Part shown: piece after piece, positions 1-7,779 of the stretch
Layout of the letters: every line of letters starts with the position of its first letter
How positions within the stretch are numbered: the stretch's first letter is position 1
Assembly: GCA_947458675.1 (NCBI GenBank)
Contig: CANHAW010000014.1
Coordinates: 1-14,022 of the forward strand
Direction of reading: 5' to 3'
From: Beijerinckiaceae bacterium
GTDB lineage: Bacteria; Pseudomonadota; Alphaproteobacteria; Rhizobiales; Beijerinckiaceae
Length of the DNA stretch: 14,022 nt
Position numbers and translations under genes: made by a program
Notes under the pieces: generated by a model
Databases searched by the model: none
What the model saw: only the letters and a program-made list of their open reading frames with translations
What the model was told of the DNA's origin: nothing

Positions 1-99
1 CCGATCATCCATGCCACTTTCCCGCTGGAGGAGGCCGCCCGCGCCCACGCCCTGATGGAAAGCTCGGCCCATATCGGCAAAATCGTCCTGACCGTCTGA
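1..99 (+). CDS. NAD(P)H:quinone oxidoreductase-like protein, C-terminal end (5' part outside window)
   Basis: Frame 1 is open from the window edge to a TGA at 97–99 and encodes the last 32 residues of a protein. The end, FPLEEAARAHALMESSAHIG followed by KIVLTV, is the typical C-terminus of the zinc-free quinone oxidoreductase / PIG3 branch of medium-chain dehydrogenases. There the 'AAxAHxxMESSxHIGKIVL' segment closes the nucleotide-binding half. Such enzymes use NADPH to reduce quinones in the cytosol. Only the tail is visible, so neither the catalytic part nor the start can be checked. Family assignment rests on this C-terminal motif. It is probably a separate transcription unit from trcR, since a 198-bp gap with a hairpin and a promoter-like sequence follows. 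Confidence 0.7.
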   Translation, partial: PIIHATFPLEEAARAHALMESSAHIGKIVLTV

Positions 100-130
100 G
101 GCTGAGAGCGGATCGGCCAATTTTGCCAAG

Positions 131-154
131 GGCTTGCGCGAAAAGCGGCAAGCC
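131..154 (+). terminator. Hairpin after the quinone oxidoreductase gene (possible weak terminator)
   Basis: GGCTTG (131–136) pairs with CAAGCC (149–154). CGC (137–139) can pair with GCG (145–147) if G148 is bulged, leaving a GAAAA loop. No U-run follows, so it is not a classical intrinsic terminator. It lies between the upstream stop codon and the proposed trcR promoter, where a transcript end would fit. Confidence 0.3.
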
Positions 155-156
155 GA

Positions 157-185
157 TTGCTTTGCCGGCCATCCGCGCCTATATT
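157..185 (+). promoter_or_regulatory. Putative sigma-70-type promoter of trcR
   Basis: TTGCTT (157–162) and TATATT (180–185) are separated by exactly 17 bp. The −10 matches the consensus at 5 of 6 positions, while the −35 matches only in its TTG. Transcription would start near 192 and leave a leader of about 105 nt before the trcR ATG at 298. This is a by-eye motif match in a GC-rich genome, so it is tentative. Confidence 0.4.
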
Positions 186-297
186 TGCCGTATACCCGTC
201 ATGGATATGCGATATGAGGCTCTGCCTCGGCCGGGCCGGAGCCCGATGGCGCATGTCTGAATTTCCGCGCGAGCGGACGCGCGAACAGGAGAGACCG

Positions 298-1008
298 ATG
301 AGCAATGCCCCGCTGATGCCCAAGGCCACGGCCGTGTGGCTGGTGGAAAACACCTCGCTCACCTTCGACCAGATCGCCGAATTCTGTAAATTGCACCCGC
401 TGGAAGTGAAGGGCATTGCCGATGGCGAGGTCGCCGCCGGCATCAAGGGCCACGATCCGATCACCTCGGGCCAGCTCACGCGCGAAGAAATCGCCAAAGG
501 CGAGAAGGATGAAGATTATCGCCTGACGCTGGCGAAATCGAAAGTCGTTCTGCCGGAAGTCAAGAAAGCGCGCGGCCCGCGCTACACGCCGCTGTCGCGC
601 CGTCAGGATCGCCCGAACGCCATTCTCTGGCTTTTGCGCAACCATCCTGAACTGAAGGATGCGCAGATCATGCGCCTCGTCGGTACGACGAAGACGACAT
701 TGCAGGCGATCCGCGAGAGGACGCATTGGAATTCCGCAGCGCTTGCGCCGATGGATCCCGTCACGCTCGGCCTGTGCTCGCAGCTCGATCTCGATCTCGA
801 AGTGAACCGCGCGTCCAAAGACCGTCCGGCGCAGGCCGACGATCAGGGTGCAACGCTGGTTCCGGCAGAAATCACAACTGCGCCACGCGGTCCTGCAACC
901 CAGGAAGACGTGTTCGGCTCGGTCGCCGCACCGCGCCGCGAACAGGAAGAAGCCATCGATGTCGATGCTGTCTTCGGCAAGCTGAAAGCGCTCAAAACCG
1001 ACGAGTGA
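298..1008 (+). CDS. trcR: Cell cycle transcriptional regulator TrcR (DUF1013 family)
   Basis: A 236-residue cytoplasmic protein of the DUF1013 family, annotated in alphaproteobacteria as the cell-cycle transcriptional regulator TrcR. Two helix-turn-helix-like segments are visible. One is around residues 20–44 (SLTFDQIAEFCKLHPLEVKG). The other is around 105–142, beginning RPNAILWLLRNHPELKDAQI and continuing through RLVGTTKTTLQAIRERTHWN. The first ~175 residues match the conserved family core, and the tail (about 175–236) is acidic and low in conservation. The reading frame extends upstream to 157, but the ATG at 298 is the likely start: AGGAGAG (287–293) sits 4 nt before it, and the conserved MSNAPLMPKATAVWLVENTS N-terminus begins there. 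DNA binding is inferred from the HTH-like pattern, and the target genes cannot be read from this window. Confidence 0.88.
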   Translation: MSNAPLMPKATAVWLVENTSLTFDQIAEFCKLHPLEVKGIADGEVAAGIKGHDPITSGQLTREEIAKGEKDEDYRLTLAKSKVVLPEVKKARGPRYTPLSRRQDRPNAILWLLRNHPELKDAQIMRLVGTTKTTLQAIRERTHWNSAALAPMDPVTLGLCSQLDLDLEVNRASKDRPAQADDQGATLVPAEITTAPRGPATQEDVFGSVAAPRREQEEAIDVDAVFGKLKALKTDE

Positions 1009-1127
1009 GATTAACGCAGCCGTGATGGGCCTGGCCTGCAGCCAGTGATTGCAGCCAGCGCCCGCCAGTGTAATTCTCCGCCGGCGCGGGCCGCACTGAA
1101 TTGCGGTCGGGCATACGGGGGAAATTC

Positions 1128-2819
1128 ATGGTTGAGCAGCAGACAGCAACGATCCGGCCATGGCTTGCGCATTATCCGCAAGGCGTGCCGGCCAGGATCG
1201 ATGAAGCGTCGCCGGAAACGATCGTCGATATTCTCCGCCATGCCGCGCAGGCCTATCCCGACCGCCCCGCTGTCGAGAGTTTCGGCGTTCGTCTGACCTA
1301 TGCCGAATTGATCAAACGCGCCGAAGAAATTGCGATTGGTCTGCAGCGTTTCGGACTGCAGAAGGGCGACCGCGTCGCCATTATGATGCCCAATGTCATG
1401 GCCTATCCGGCCGTCCTGTTCGGCATTCTGCTCGGCGGCTATACGGTGGTGAATATCAACCCGCTCTATACGGCGCGCGAGCTGACCCACCAGGTCAATG
1501 ATTCCGGCGCACGCGTTCTCTTCGTGCTGGAGAATTTCGCTCACACCGTGCAGGAGGCGCTCGCCGACCTCACGGCGGAAATGGCGATTGTCGTCTCCCC
1601 CGGCGATCTGCTCGGGGCAAAAGGCACGCTGATCAATTTCGTGTCGCGCTATATCAAGCGCAATGTGAAGCGCTACAAATTGCCCGCGACGCTGCCCTTC
1701 TCCAATTATCTTTTCTTCTGCCAGCAGGGAAAATTCACCCCCGTCGAAGTATCGCCCGACGATATGGCCTTCCTGCAATATACGGGCGGCACGACGGGAC
1801 GTGCGAAGGGCGCCATTCTGCTCCATCGCAATATTATCGCCAATGTGAACCAGTGCGATGCCTGGCTGCGCTCTTTCGCCGGCGAGCGCGACGATCATGT
1901 GATGGTGACGGCTTTGCCGCTCTATCACATTCTGGCATTGACCGCCTGCTGCATCTTCATGGCGAAGATCGGCGGCTGCCAGATTCTCATTCCCAATCCG
2001 CGTGATTTCGGCGCCTTTGTGAAGACGATCAAGAAATCGCGCATGACGATGATTGTCGTCGTCAACACGCTCGCCAATGCACTTGCCTCACGCAAGGATT
2101 TTGCCGAAGTCGATTTCTCGCGCCTGTCGATTGCCGTGAGCGGCGGCATGGCGACGCAAGCTGCCGTTGCAAAGAAATGGAAATCCGTCACCGGGCGCCC
2201 ATTGGTCGAAGGCTATGGCCTGTCGGAGACCTCGCCTTTGGCTTGCGTCAATCGTCTCGATATTGACGAATTCACCGGCACCATCGGCTATCCCGTGTCC
2301 TCAACCGATATTTCGATCCGCAATGCGGCCGGCGAAGAATTGCCGAACGGAGAAGCTGGAGAAATCTGCATCAAGGGCCCACAGGTCATGAAGGGCTATT
2401 GGAATGCGGAAGAGGAAACGAAAAAAGCCTTCACTGCTGATGGCTATTTCCGCAGCGGCGATGTCGGCTATGTCGGCGAAGACGGCATGGTGCGCATTGT
2501 CGACCGTATCAAGGACATGATCCTCGTCTCGGGCTTCAACGTCTATCCCAATGAAGTCGAGGAAGTGCTCAGCGGTCATCCGCAAGTGATGGAAGCAGCC
2601 GTCGTCGGTGTGCCGGATGAACATTCGGGCGAGGCCGTGCGCGCTTTCATCGTGGCGCGCGAGGGTGGTGCATCGGAAGAAGAATTGCGCGCCTGGTGCC
2701 GCGAGAAACTGACGGGCTATAAAATTCCGCGCCAGATCATCTTCCGCGACAGCCTGCCGAAAACCAATGTCGGCAAGATCCTGCGCCGCGAATTGCGCGA
2801 CGAAGCCATCAAGGATTGA
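1128..2819 (+). CDS. fadD: Long-chain fatty-acid–CoA ligase (AMP-forming acyl-CoA synthetase)
   Basis: A 563-residue adenylate-forming enzyme that activates fatty acids to acyl-CoA through an acyl-AMP intermediate, feeding beta-oxidation or lipid synthesis. All core motifs are present: the P-loop YTGGTTGRAKG (218–228), YGLSET (363–368), the hinge region RSGDVG (442–447) followed by VDRIKDMILVSGFNVYPNEV, and the catalytic lysine K550 in NVGKILRREL near the C-terminus. Length fits FadD (about 560 residues). The motif after the hinge is the FadD-type signature rather than that of acetyl-CoA synthetase. The frame opens with a TTG at 1101, but the ATG at 1128 has a GGGGGA Shine–Dalgarno (1116–1121) and gives the usual N-terminus. 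The gene is convergent with ftsH and ends in a shared terminator. Exact chain-length preference is not readable, so the symbol denotes the family. Confidence 0.88.
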   Translation: MVEQQTATIRPWLAHYPQGVPARIDEASPETIVDILRHAAQAYPDRPAVESFGVRLTYAELIKRAEEIAIGLQRFGLQKGDRVAIMMPNVMAYPAVLFGILLGGYTVVNINPLYTARELTHQVNDSGARVLFVLENFAHTVQEALADLTAEMAIVVSPGDLLGAKGTLINFVSRYIKRNVKRYKLPATLPFSNYLFFCQQGKFTPVEVSPDDMAFLQYTGGTTGRAKGAILLHRNIIANVNQCDAWLRSFAGERDDHVMVTALPLYHILALTACCIFMAKIGGCQILIPNPRDFGAFVKTIKKSRMTMIVVVNTLANALASRKDFAEVDFSRLSIAVSGGMATQAAVAKKWKSVTGRPLVEGYGLSETSPLACVNRLDIDEFTGTIGYPVSSTDISIRNAAGEELPNGEAGEICIKGPQVMKGYWNAEEETKKAFTADGYFRSGDVGYVGEDGMVRIVDRIKDMILVSGFNVYPNEVEEVLSGHPQVMEAAVVGVPDEHSGEAVRAFIVAREGGASEEELRAWCREKLTGYKIPRQIIFRDSLPKTNVGKILRRELRDEAIKD

Positions 2820-2851
2820 TCCCACCCGATCCCGCAAGGAAACGGCAATAA

Positions 2852-2877
2852 AAAACCCGGCGCCACCGCCGGGTTTT
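2852..2877. terminator. Bidirectional intrinsic terminator between fadD and ftsH
   Basis: A perfect 10-bp stem AAAACCCGGC (2852–2861) / GCCGGGTTTT (2868–2877) with a 6-nt loop. It ends in a T-run on both strands, TTTT on the + side and a longer TTTTTTATT on the − side. It lies 32 bp after the fadD stop and 19 bp beyond the ftsH stop, so it can end both convergent transcripts. Confidence 0.9.
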
Positions 2878-2896
2878 CTCATTTCTGCATCAAGCC

Positions 2897-4813
2897 TCAG
2901 GCTTGCGGCTGCGGCTCCATTCCGCCCTCTGGGCGGGGGCGGCCCTTGCCGGAATTCGGCACGGGCGAGGAGCGCGGCGGCGAGGGTTCGTCGTCGTTTT
3001 CGCGCACCGGCGATTTGCCTTCGAGCAGGCCGATAATTTCATCGCCTGTCAGCGTTTCATATTCGAGCAGGCCTTGCGCCAGAGCCTCAAGTCCATCGCG
3101 CTTTTCAGTCAGAATGCGGCGCGCTTCCTGCAGGCCGTCTTCGACGAGGCGGCGCACTTCGGTGTCGATGGTTTGCGCGGTCGCTGCCGAAATATTCTGC
3201 TGGCGTCCCATGGAATAGCCCAAGAAGACTTCTTCCTGGTTCTCGCCATACATGACGGTGCCCAGCTCATCGGAGAAGCCCCAGCGCGTGACCATGGCGC
3301 GCGCCAGTTTGGTTGCCTGCTCAATGTCGCTCTGCGCGCCAGAGGTGATCTTCTCCTTGCCGAAGACGATCTCTTCTGCGACGCGCCCGCCCATCAATAC
3401 GGCAAGCCGCGATGTCATTTGTTCGAAGCTCATCGACAATTTGTCGCGCTCAGGCAGCTGCATCACCATGCCCAAAGCGCGCCCGCGCGGAATGATCGTC
3501 GCCTTGTGGACGGGATCGGTCGCCGGCACGCTGAGTGCAACCAGCGCATGCCCGCCTTCATGATAGGCGGTCAGCATTTTTTCCTGCTCGGTCATGACGA
3601 GCGTGCGGCGTTCCGCACCCATCATGATCTTGTCTTTCGCGTCTTCGAATTCCTGCCGTGTGACGATGCGCTTGCCGCGCCGCGCCGCCATCAGCGCCGC
3701 CTCATTGACGAGATTCATCAGATCGGCGCCCGAAAAGCCCGGCGTTCCGCGCGCGACGATCTTGAGATCGACATCGGGAGCCAGCGGAACCTTGCGGACG
3801 TGAACTTTCAGAATGCGCTCGCGGCCGGTGACGTCGGGGTTAGGCACAACGATCTGGCGATCGAAGCGGCCCGGACGCAGCAGCGCGGGATCGAGCACGT
3901 CGGGGCGGTTGGTCGCGGCAATGAGGATAATGCCTTCATTGGCCTCAAACCCGTCCATTTCGACGAGCAATTGGTTGAGCGTCTGTTCGCGCTCGTCATT
4001 GCCGCCGCCAAGACCGGCGCCGCGATGACGGCCAACCGCATCGATTTCGTCGATGAAGATAATGCAGGGCGCGTTTTTCTTCGCCTGTTCGAACATGTCG
4101 CGCACGCGGCTTGCGCCGACGCCGACGAACATTTCAACGAAGTCTGAGCCCGAGATCGTAAAGAAGGGCACATTGGCTTCGCCCGCAATGGCGCGCGCGA
4201 GCAAGGTCTTGCCGGTACCTGGAGGGCCAACCAGCAAAACGCCGCGCGGAATGCGTCCACCCAGCCGCTGGAACTTTTGCGGATCGCGCAGAAATTCGAC
4301 GATTTCCTGCAAATCTTCCTTGGCCTCATCGACGCCTGCGACATCTTCGAATGTCACGCGCCCATGCGCCTCGGTGAGCATTTTGGCTTTCGATTTGCCA
4401 AAGCCCATGGCCTTGCCGGCACCGCCCTGCATTTGTCGCGACAGGAAAATCCAGACGCCGAGGAAGGCGATCAGCGGCAGGCCGTTGACGAGCAAGGTCA
4501 CGAGCCAATTATTGCCGTCAGACGGCGGCTTGGCCGTGATCGAAACATTCTTCTGATAGAGTTTCGAGACCAGCGTCGGATCATTGGGCGCATAGGTCGT
4601 GAAGGCGCGATTGTCGGTGAAATGGCCGTAAATCTCGGCCCCCGAAATCGTCACTTCGCGCACGCGGCCCTGATCGACCTCGCTCAGCAGCTGGCTGAAC
4701 GGGATTTCCGCCGTTTGCTGACGCTGTCCGGGGTTCTGGAACAGCATGACCAGCGCCACGACGAGAAGGAAGATGATCACCCAAAGGGCGAAATTCCTGA
4801 AATTCGGATTCAT
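2897..4813 (-). CDS. ftsH: ATP-dependent zinc metalloprotease FtsH
   Basis: A 638-residue inner-membrane AAA+ protease that pulls out and degrades membrane proteins and short-lived cytosolic regulators such as the heat-shock sigma factor. Two transmembrane helices (about 8–25 and 103–125) flank a periplasmic domain. The AAA+ module has Walker A GPPGTGKT (196–203), pore loop FVGVG (229–233), Walker B IIFIDEID (251–258) and the second region of homology [19 protein letters not shown] (301–319). The zinc site HEGGH is at 418–422, with the probable third ligand D496 in [10 protein letters not shown]. The tail after residue 600 is Pro/Glu-rich, as is common in this class. Start ATG at 4813 has AGGA 6 nt upstream. 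All catalytic residues are intact and the length is normal. A promoter-like sequence at 4883–4911 and the 144-bp gap after tilS suggest it can be transcribed alone. Confidence 0.98.
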   Translation of the reverse strand: MNPNFRNFALWVIIFLLVVALVMLFQNPGQRQQTAEIPFSQLLSEVDQGRVREVTISGAEIYGHFTDNRAFTTYAPNDPTLVSKLYQKNVSITAKPPSDGNNWLVTLLVNGLPLIAFLGVWIFLSRQMQGGAGKAMGFGKSKAKMLTEAHGRVTFEDVAGVDEAKEDLQEIVEFLRDPQKFQRLGGRIPRGVLLVGPPGTGKTLLARAIAGEANVPFFTISGSDFVEMFVGVGASRVRDMFEQAKKNAPCIIFIDEIDAVGRHRGAGLGGGNDEREQTLNQLLVEMDGFEANEGIILIAATNRPDVLDPALLRPGRFDRQIVVPNPDVTGRERILKVHVRKVPLAPDVDLKIVARGTPGFSGADLMNLVNEAALMAARRGKRIVTRQEFEDAKDKIMMGAERRTLVMTEQEKMLTAYHEGGHALVALSVPATDPVHKATIIPRGRALGMVMQLPERDKLSMSFEQMTSRLAVLMGGRVAEEIVFGKEKITSGAQSDIEQATKLARAMVTRWGFSDELGTVMYGENQEEVFLGYSMGRQQNISAATAQTIDTEVRRLVEDGLQEARRILTEKRDGLEALAQGLLEYETLTGDEIIGLLEGKSPVRENDDEPSPPRSSPVPNSGKGRPRPEGGMEPQPQA

Positions 4814-4882
4814 TTCAGTCCTGTATGCGGCGAAGACCGCCGTCCCGAGAGAGCCCTTTGAGGGTCCGTTCTATCAATAACT

Positions 4883-4911
4883 AATGTAGGCGCGCACTGC
4901 CCCCTTGCCAA
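4883..4911 (-). promoter_or_regulatory. Putative promoter of ftsH
   Basis: Read on the minus strand, TTGGCA (4911–4906) and TACATT (4888–4883) are separated by exactly 17 bp. The −35 matches TTGACA at 5 of 6 positions and the −10 matches TATAAT at 4 of 6. The overlapping CTTGGCA … CTACAT also loosely resembles the heat-shock sigma-32 layout, which would fit ftsH. The inferred leader is roughly 60 nt. No experimental support is visible. Confidence 0.5.
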
Positions 4912-4957
4912 GTGAAGCCCTCGTCTATCTTGTTGCTGACGGCTTGTCGGAGGCTTT

Positions 4958-5932
4958 TCAGCTCTGCCGGGCGGGTTCAGGCGCGATCACGATCGTGCCA
5001 TCGCGGCGCAGATCGATGAGCAGGCCCGCCAGATTGGCCCGGAAGCTGCGGCTCTCCCGCGCAGCCTCGCGCAGGCTGCGTAGCAGCGGCTCGGCCTGTT
5101 CCAGCCGGGGCCGGCCGTCGAGCCGGCTCATTTCCTCAAGCAGCAGGCGCAGTGCAAGTTCCTCTGGAGCCTCGGCCATTTGGCGTCCTGCAAGCTGCGT
5201 TTGGCCAGCCTCCCTCGATAAAATGGCGCGCTGGGCCAGTTCTTGGGCAGCCCAGTCCAGCGCTGCATCGGCGCGTTCGGCCCGCATCGCCAGCCGGGCG
5301 AAGATCTCCGGGCCGAGGCCTGCCTCTTCCAGTTGGGGAGCCAGCCGGCGCAGGCCCGTTCGGGCAAAGCGGGGGTCGGCATTTGTGGGGTCGATCACGA
5401 AAGGGAGATCGCGCCCTTTGGCATAAGCGACAAGTGCGGCCTTGCGCTGGGCCAGCAGCGGGCGCGCATGGACGATCCCCCCGCGCCGGGTCTGCGCGCG
5501 CATGCCCGCCAGCCCACCGATGGAGGAGCCGCGCATCAGCCGGAACAGGATGGTCTCCATCTGATCGTCGGCATGATGGGCGGTGAGAAGAAGATCGGCG
5601 CCGATGGCTTTGGCATGTTCGACAAGAGCAGCGTAGCGCGCATCGCGGGCACTTTCCTGAATGCGCGTTTCGGGTTTTTCACCGTGCCATTCGAGAATTC
5701 TATGCGGCACACCGAGGCGCGCGCAGAGCGCGGCGCAAAGTTCAGCCTCTGCGCGTGAGGCTTTTCGGAAGCCATGATCGAAAGTGGCGGCGAAAACGGG
5801 CGGGCGGTTGTCGCCCTTCGACCATTCGGCCGCAAGCGCCAGAAGCGCAATGGAATCGGGGCCGCCGGAAACGGCGACAAGCAGGCCGCGCGCGCTCGCA
5901 TGGGGCGCGAAAATCTCGTCGGGGATCAGCAC
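4958..5932 (-). CDS. tilS: tRNA(Ile)-lysidine synthase TilS
   Basis: A 324-residue cytosolic enzyme that uses ATP and lysine to convert C34 of the CAU-anticodon tRNA-Ile to lysidine, making it decode AUA instead of AUG. The N-type ATP-pyrophosphatase P-loop SGGPDS is at residues 22–27, followed by the family motifs FDHGFRK and LLTAHHADDQMETILFRLMR. It starts with GTG at 5932, and the GTGCTGA overlap with the cpoB stop (5926–5932) implies translational coupling. At 324 residues it keeps the N-terminal synthase domain and probably the middle domain, but it is shorter than the ~430-residue E. coli enzyme. The C-terminal tRNA acceptor-stem-binding domain appears absent, as in several alphaproteobacterial TilS proteins. 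It is an essential function in most bacteria, and its place between cpoB and ftsH is conserved in the class. Confidence 0.95.
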   Translation of the reverse strand: MLIPDEIFAPHASARGLLVAVSGGPDSIALLALAAEWSKGDNRPPVFAATFDHGFRKASRAEAELCAALCARLGVPHRILEWHGEKPETRIQESARDARYAALVEHAKAIGADLLLTAHHADDQMETILFRLMRGSSIGGLAGMRAQTRRGGIVHARPLLAQRKAALVAYAKGRDLPFVIDPTNADPRFARTGLRRLAPQLEEAGLGPEIFARLAMRAERADAALDWAAQELAQRAILSREAGQTQLAGRQMAEAPEELALRLLLEEMSRLDGRPRLEQAEPLLRSLREAARESRSFRANLAGLLIDLRRDGTIVIAPEPARQS

Positions 5933-6981
5933 TTGGCGCGGCGGGCCTCGCGCTGCGCGCTGGCCTTGATCGTATTGGCATTGGGGAACTTGCGCGGAAT
6001 CTCCGCGTAAAATGCGCAGGCCTGTTCGCGTGCGCCGAGTTTTTCCAGAGATTGGCCAAGCCGCAACATGGCGTCGGGCGCTTTGGCGATGCGCGGATAA
6101 TCGGTCGAGATTTTCAGGAATTGCTCGGCTGCATCGCGGTGCAGATTGCGCAGGAAAAAACTCTCGCCGAGCAGAAAAGTCGCGTCGCCCGCCAGCGCGT
6201 CTTTCGGATAGCGCTGCAAGAAAGTCTTGAAGCCGGTTTCGGCCATTTCATACTGGCCCTGCTGCAGCGAGAAAGAGGCCGTATCGAATTCATCGCGCGG
6301 CGTTGTCGCAGGAAGCGCTGCAGATGACGCAGGGGGTCTTGCGGCATTGGCCTCGCGCCCGCGTCCGCCTGAGAGATCGAGCGGCGCGCCGCCCCCAGTA
6401 TCGGCGCCCAGCGGGCCTTGCGGCGTTGCGCGGGCAGGAGGCGTTGCGGCGGATGCGGCAGAGCCGAGCGGCCGGGGCGCCCCCGGCGCATCGGGATTGG
6501 CGGCGGGATCGAAAGCATCGCCCCGCCCGCTGTGTGGCGTTGCAATGCCGGCGCCCGCAATCACGCCTGCATTCGCGCCCGTTCCCGCGCTGGTGCGCGG
6601 GGTGGCGGCTTCCGCCAAAGCCGGGCCGGATTCAGGCTCGAGATCGGAGCGGCGCTGCGGCGGAGCAGGAGGCGCTGGTTGTGGCGGGTTTGTCTGGGTC
6701 GGACGGGCGCCGCCGCGCTGCTGTTGCAATTCCTGGAAGCGGAAATCCACATCCTGCTGGAATTTCTTGAGCTGTTCTTCGCTGCGGCGCAGGAGGAATT
6801 GCGTTTCCTCCAGACGGCCGTTGAGCGTGCGCACCTGGTTTTCCAGCCGGTCGATGCGCAACAGCAATTCGGCCGTATCGCCTTGAGGTTCGGATCGGCC
6901 GAACAATTGTGCCTGCGCCGGTGCGGCGCACGCGAGTGCCAGAAGCAGCGCGGCGATCAAACTTCGAAATCTTGCCTGCAT
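5926..6981 (-). CDS. cpoB: Tol-Pal system protein YbgF / CpoB (cell division coordinator)
   Basis: A 351-residue periplasmic protein that links the Tol–Pal machine to peptidoglycan synthesis during division. Its signal peptide spans residues 1–24, with probable cleavage after AQA. A coiled coil follows (about 38–88; heptad-like LRIDRLENQVRTLNGRLEET), as in the trimerising N-terminus of CpoB. A long Pro/Ala/Gly-rich, low-complexity linker (about 90–230) leads to C-terminal TPR repeats (about 236–351) that include GQYEMAETGFKTFLQRYPKD and an RLGQSLEKLGAREQACAFYA segment. Start ATG at 6981 has GGAAGG 8 nt upstream. The linker is far longer than in E. coli CpoB (about 263 residues in total), which explains the greater length. 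It follows pal after a terminator and overlaps tilS by 7 nt, so cpoB–tilS probably form one unit. Confidence 0.95.
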   Translation of the reverse strand: MQARFRSLIAALLLALACAAPAQAQLFGRSEPQGDTAELLLRIDRLENQVRTLNGRLEETQFLLRRSEEQLKKFQQDVDFRFQELQQQRGGARPTQTNPPQPAPPAPPQRRSDLEPESGPALAEAATPRTSAGTGANAGVIAGAGIATPHSGRGDAFDPAANPDAPGAPRPLGSAASAATPPARATPQGPLGADTGGGAPLDLSGGRGREANAARPPASSAALPATTPRDEFDTASFSLQQGQYEMAETGFKTFLQRYPKDALAGDATFLLGESFFLRNLHRDAAEQFLKISTDYPRIAKAPDAMLRLGQSLEKLGAREQACAFYAEIPRKFPNANTIKASAQREARRAKC

Positions 6982-7076
6982 GGGTCAGCCTTCCGGCCGC
7001 AGCGTCCCGCGGCTCTCTCCGGTTAACATGCGGTGACAGTTCGGCCAAAGTTGGACTGCGCTGCCCCGCAGATACG

Positions 7077-7104
7077 AAAAGACCGGCGCGTTGCGGCGCC
7101 GGTC
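7077..7104 (-). terminator. Intrinsic terminator after pal
   Basis: A perfect 9-bp stem GACCGGCGC (7081–7089) / GCGCCGGTC (7096–7104) with a 6-nt loop. On the minus strand it is followed by TTTTCGT (complement of 7080–7074). It lies 28 bp after the pal stop and 95 bp before cpoB starts, so it ends the pal transcript or attenuates read-through into cpoB–tilS. Confidence 0.8.
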
Positions 7105-7131
7105 CTCCTTCAGGCTTGCGCCTTGAAGTTT

Positions 7132-7644
7132 TTAGGAGCTCGGCCCGCCCAGTACAGTGACGGCGCGACGATTCTGCGACCAGCAGGAAATGTCGTTGCA
7201 GACCGCGACCGGGCGCTCCTTGCCGAAGCTGATCGTGCGCATGCGCGAGGCCGGCACGCCGCGGGCGGCGAGATAGTTTTTCGCCGCTTCCGCGCGACGC
7301 TGGCCGAGGGCGAAATTATATTCGCGCGTGCCGCGCTCATCCGCATGGCCTTCGACGGTGATCGTATAGCGCGGATATTGCGACAGCCAACGGGCCTGCT
7401 TGTCGAGCGTGGCCTGCGCCACCGAGGTCAGTTCCGACGAGTCGCTTTCGAAAAAGACGCGGTCGCCGACATTGACGACGAAATCCTGCTGCGAGCCAGG
7501 CGTGGCAGCGCCAGCGCCCATACCAAGACCGCCGGCACCGGCAGCGCCGTCTTCATTCGGATTTTTGGAGCAGGCCGACACCGCCAGTGCCGCACAAAGC
7601 GCCACTGCGATCTTCAGGGCCCGCGCATCAAACGAAAAAACCAT
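7132..7644 (-). CDS. pal: Peptidoglycan-associated lipoprotein Pal
   Basis: A 170-residue outer-membrane lipoprotein that anchors the outer membrane to peptidoglycan and binds TolB and TolA. A lipoprotein signal peptide ends in the lipobox VSAC, so Cys25 would be lipidated. The +2 residue is Ser, which does not specify inner-membrane retention. A Gly/Ala-rich linker (31–50) is followed by an OmpA-like peptidoglycan-binding domain (about 57–166) with the VEGHADERGTREYNFALGQR segment (97–116) and a closing NRRAV. Start ATG at 7644 has a strong AAGGAG Shine–Dalgarno. A 135-bp gap separates it from tolB, so an extra promoter is plausible, and it is followed by its own terminator. Length is normal for alphaproteobacterial Pal. 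Confidence 0.97.
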   Translation of the reverse strand: MVFSFDARALKIAVALCAALAVSACSKNPNEDGAAGAGGLGMGAGAATPGSQQDFVVNVGDRVFFESDSSELTSVAQATLDKQARWLSQYPRYTITVEGHADERGTREYNFALGQRRAEAAKNYLAARGVPASRMRTISFGKERPVAVCNDISCWSQNRRAVTVLGGPSS

Positions 7645-7710
7645 CCCGGAACTCCTTCACTGCAACCGGACATTGGCCCAAGTCGTAGCCTTTTTTGGTT
7701 AAGATAAGGT

Positions 7711-7750
7711 TCCATCAACCTTGATGGAGGCTTTTTGCAAGACTTTGCAA
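7711..7750. repeat. Inverted repeat and tandem TTTGCAA motif in the tolB–pal gap
   Basis: TCCATCAA (7711–7718) and TTGATGGA (7721–7728) form a perfect 8-bp inverted repeat with a 2-bp spacer. Next to it TTTGCAA occurs twice, 10 bp apart (7734–7740 and 7744–7750), one helical turn. On the minus strand no T-run follows the hairpin, so a terminator for tolB is unlikely. A protein-binding site at a pal promoter is possible but unproven. Confidence 0.35.
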
Positions 7751-7779
7751 AGGGCTTCCCGCGGCGCCCTCGCATGCGA

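Noticed and set aside
157..297. 47-codon N-terminal extension of trcR
   Set aside because: It lacks family similarity and overlaps the promoter-like sequence. The ATG at 298 has a good Shine–Dalgarno and the conserved N-terminus.
1037..1058. Two copies of TGCAGCCAG, 13 bp apart, before fadD
   Set aside because: Only two short GC-rich copies without dyad symmetry or a clear promoter. Chance is a sufficient explanation.
1011..1928. Minus-strand open frame (305 codons) opposite the fadD start
   Set aside because: It is antisense to an intact acyl-CoA ligase, and its composition is a shadow of that gene.
2903..4147. Long + strand open frame (414 codons) opposite ftsH
   Set aside because: It is antisense to a clear FtsH gene, has no recognisable domain and shows the His/Arg/Asp-rich look of a GC-rich shadow frame.
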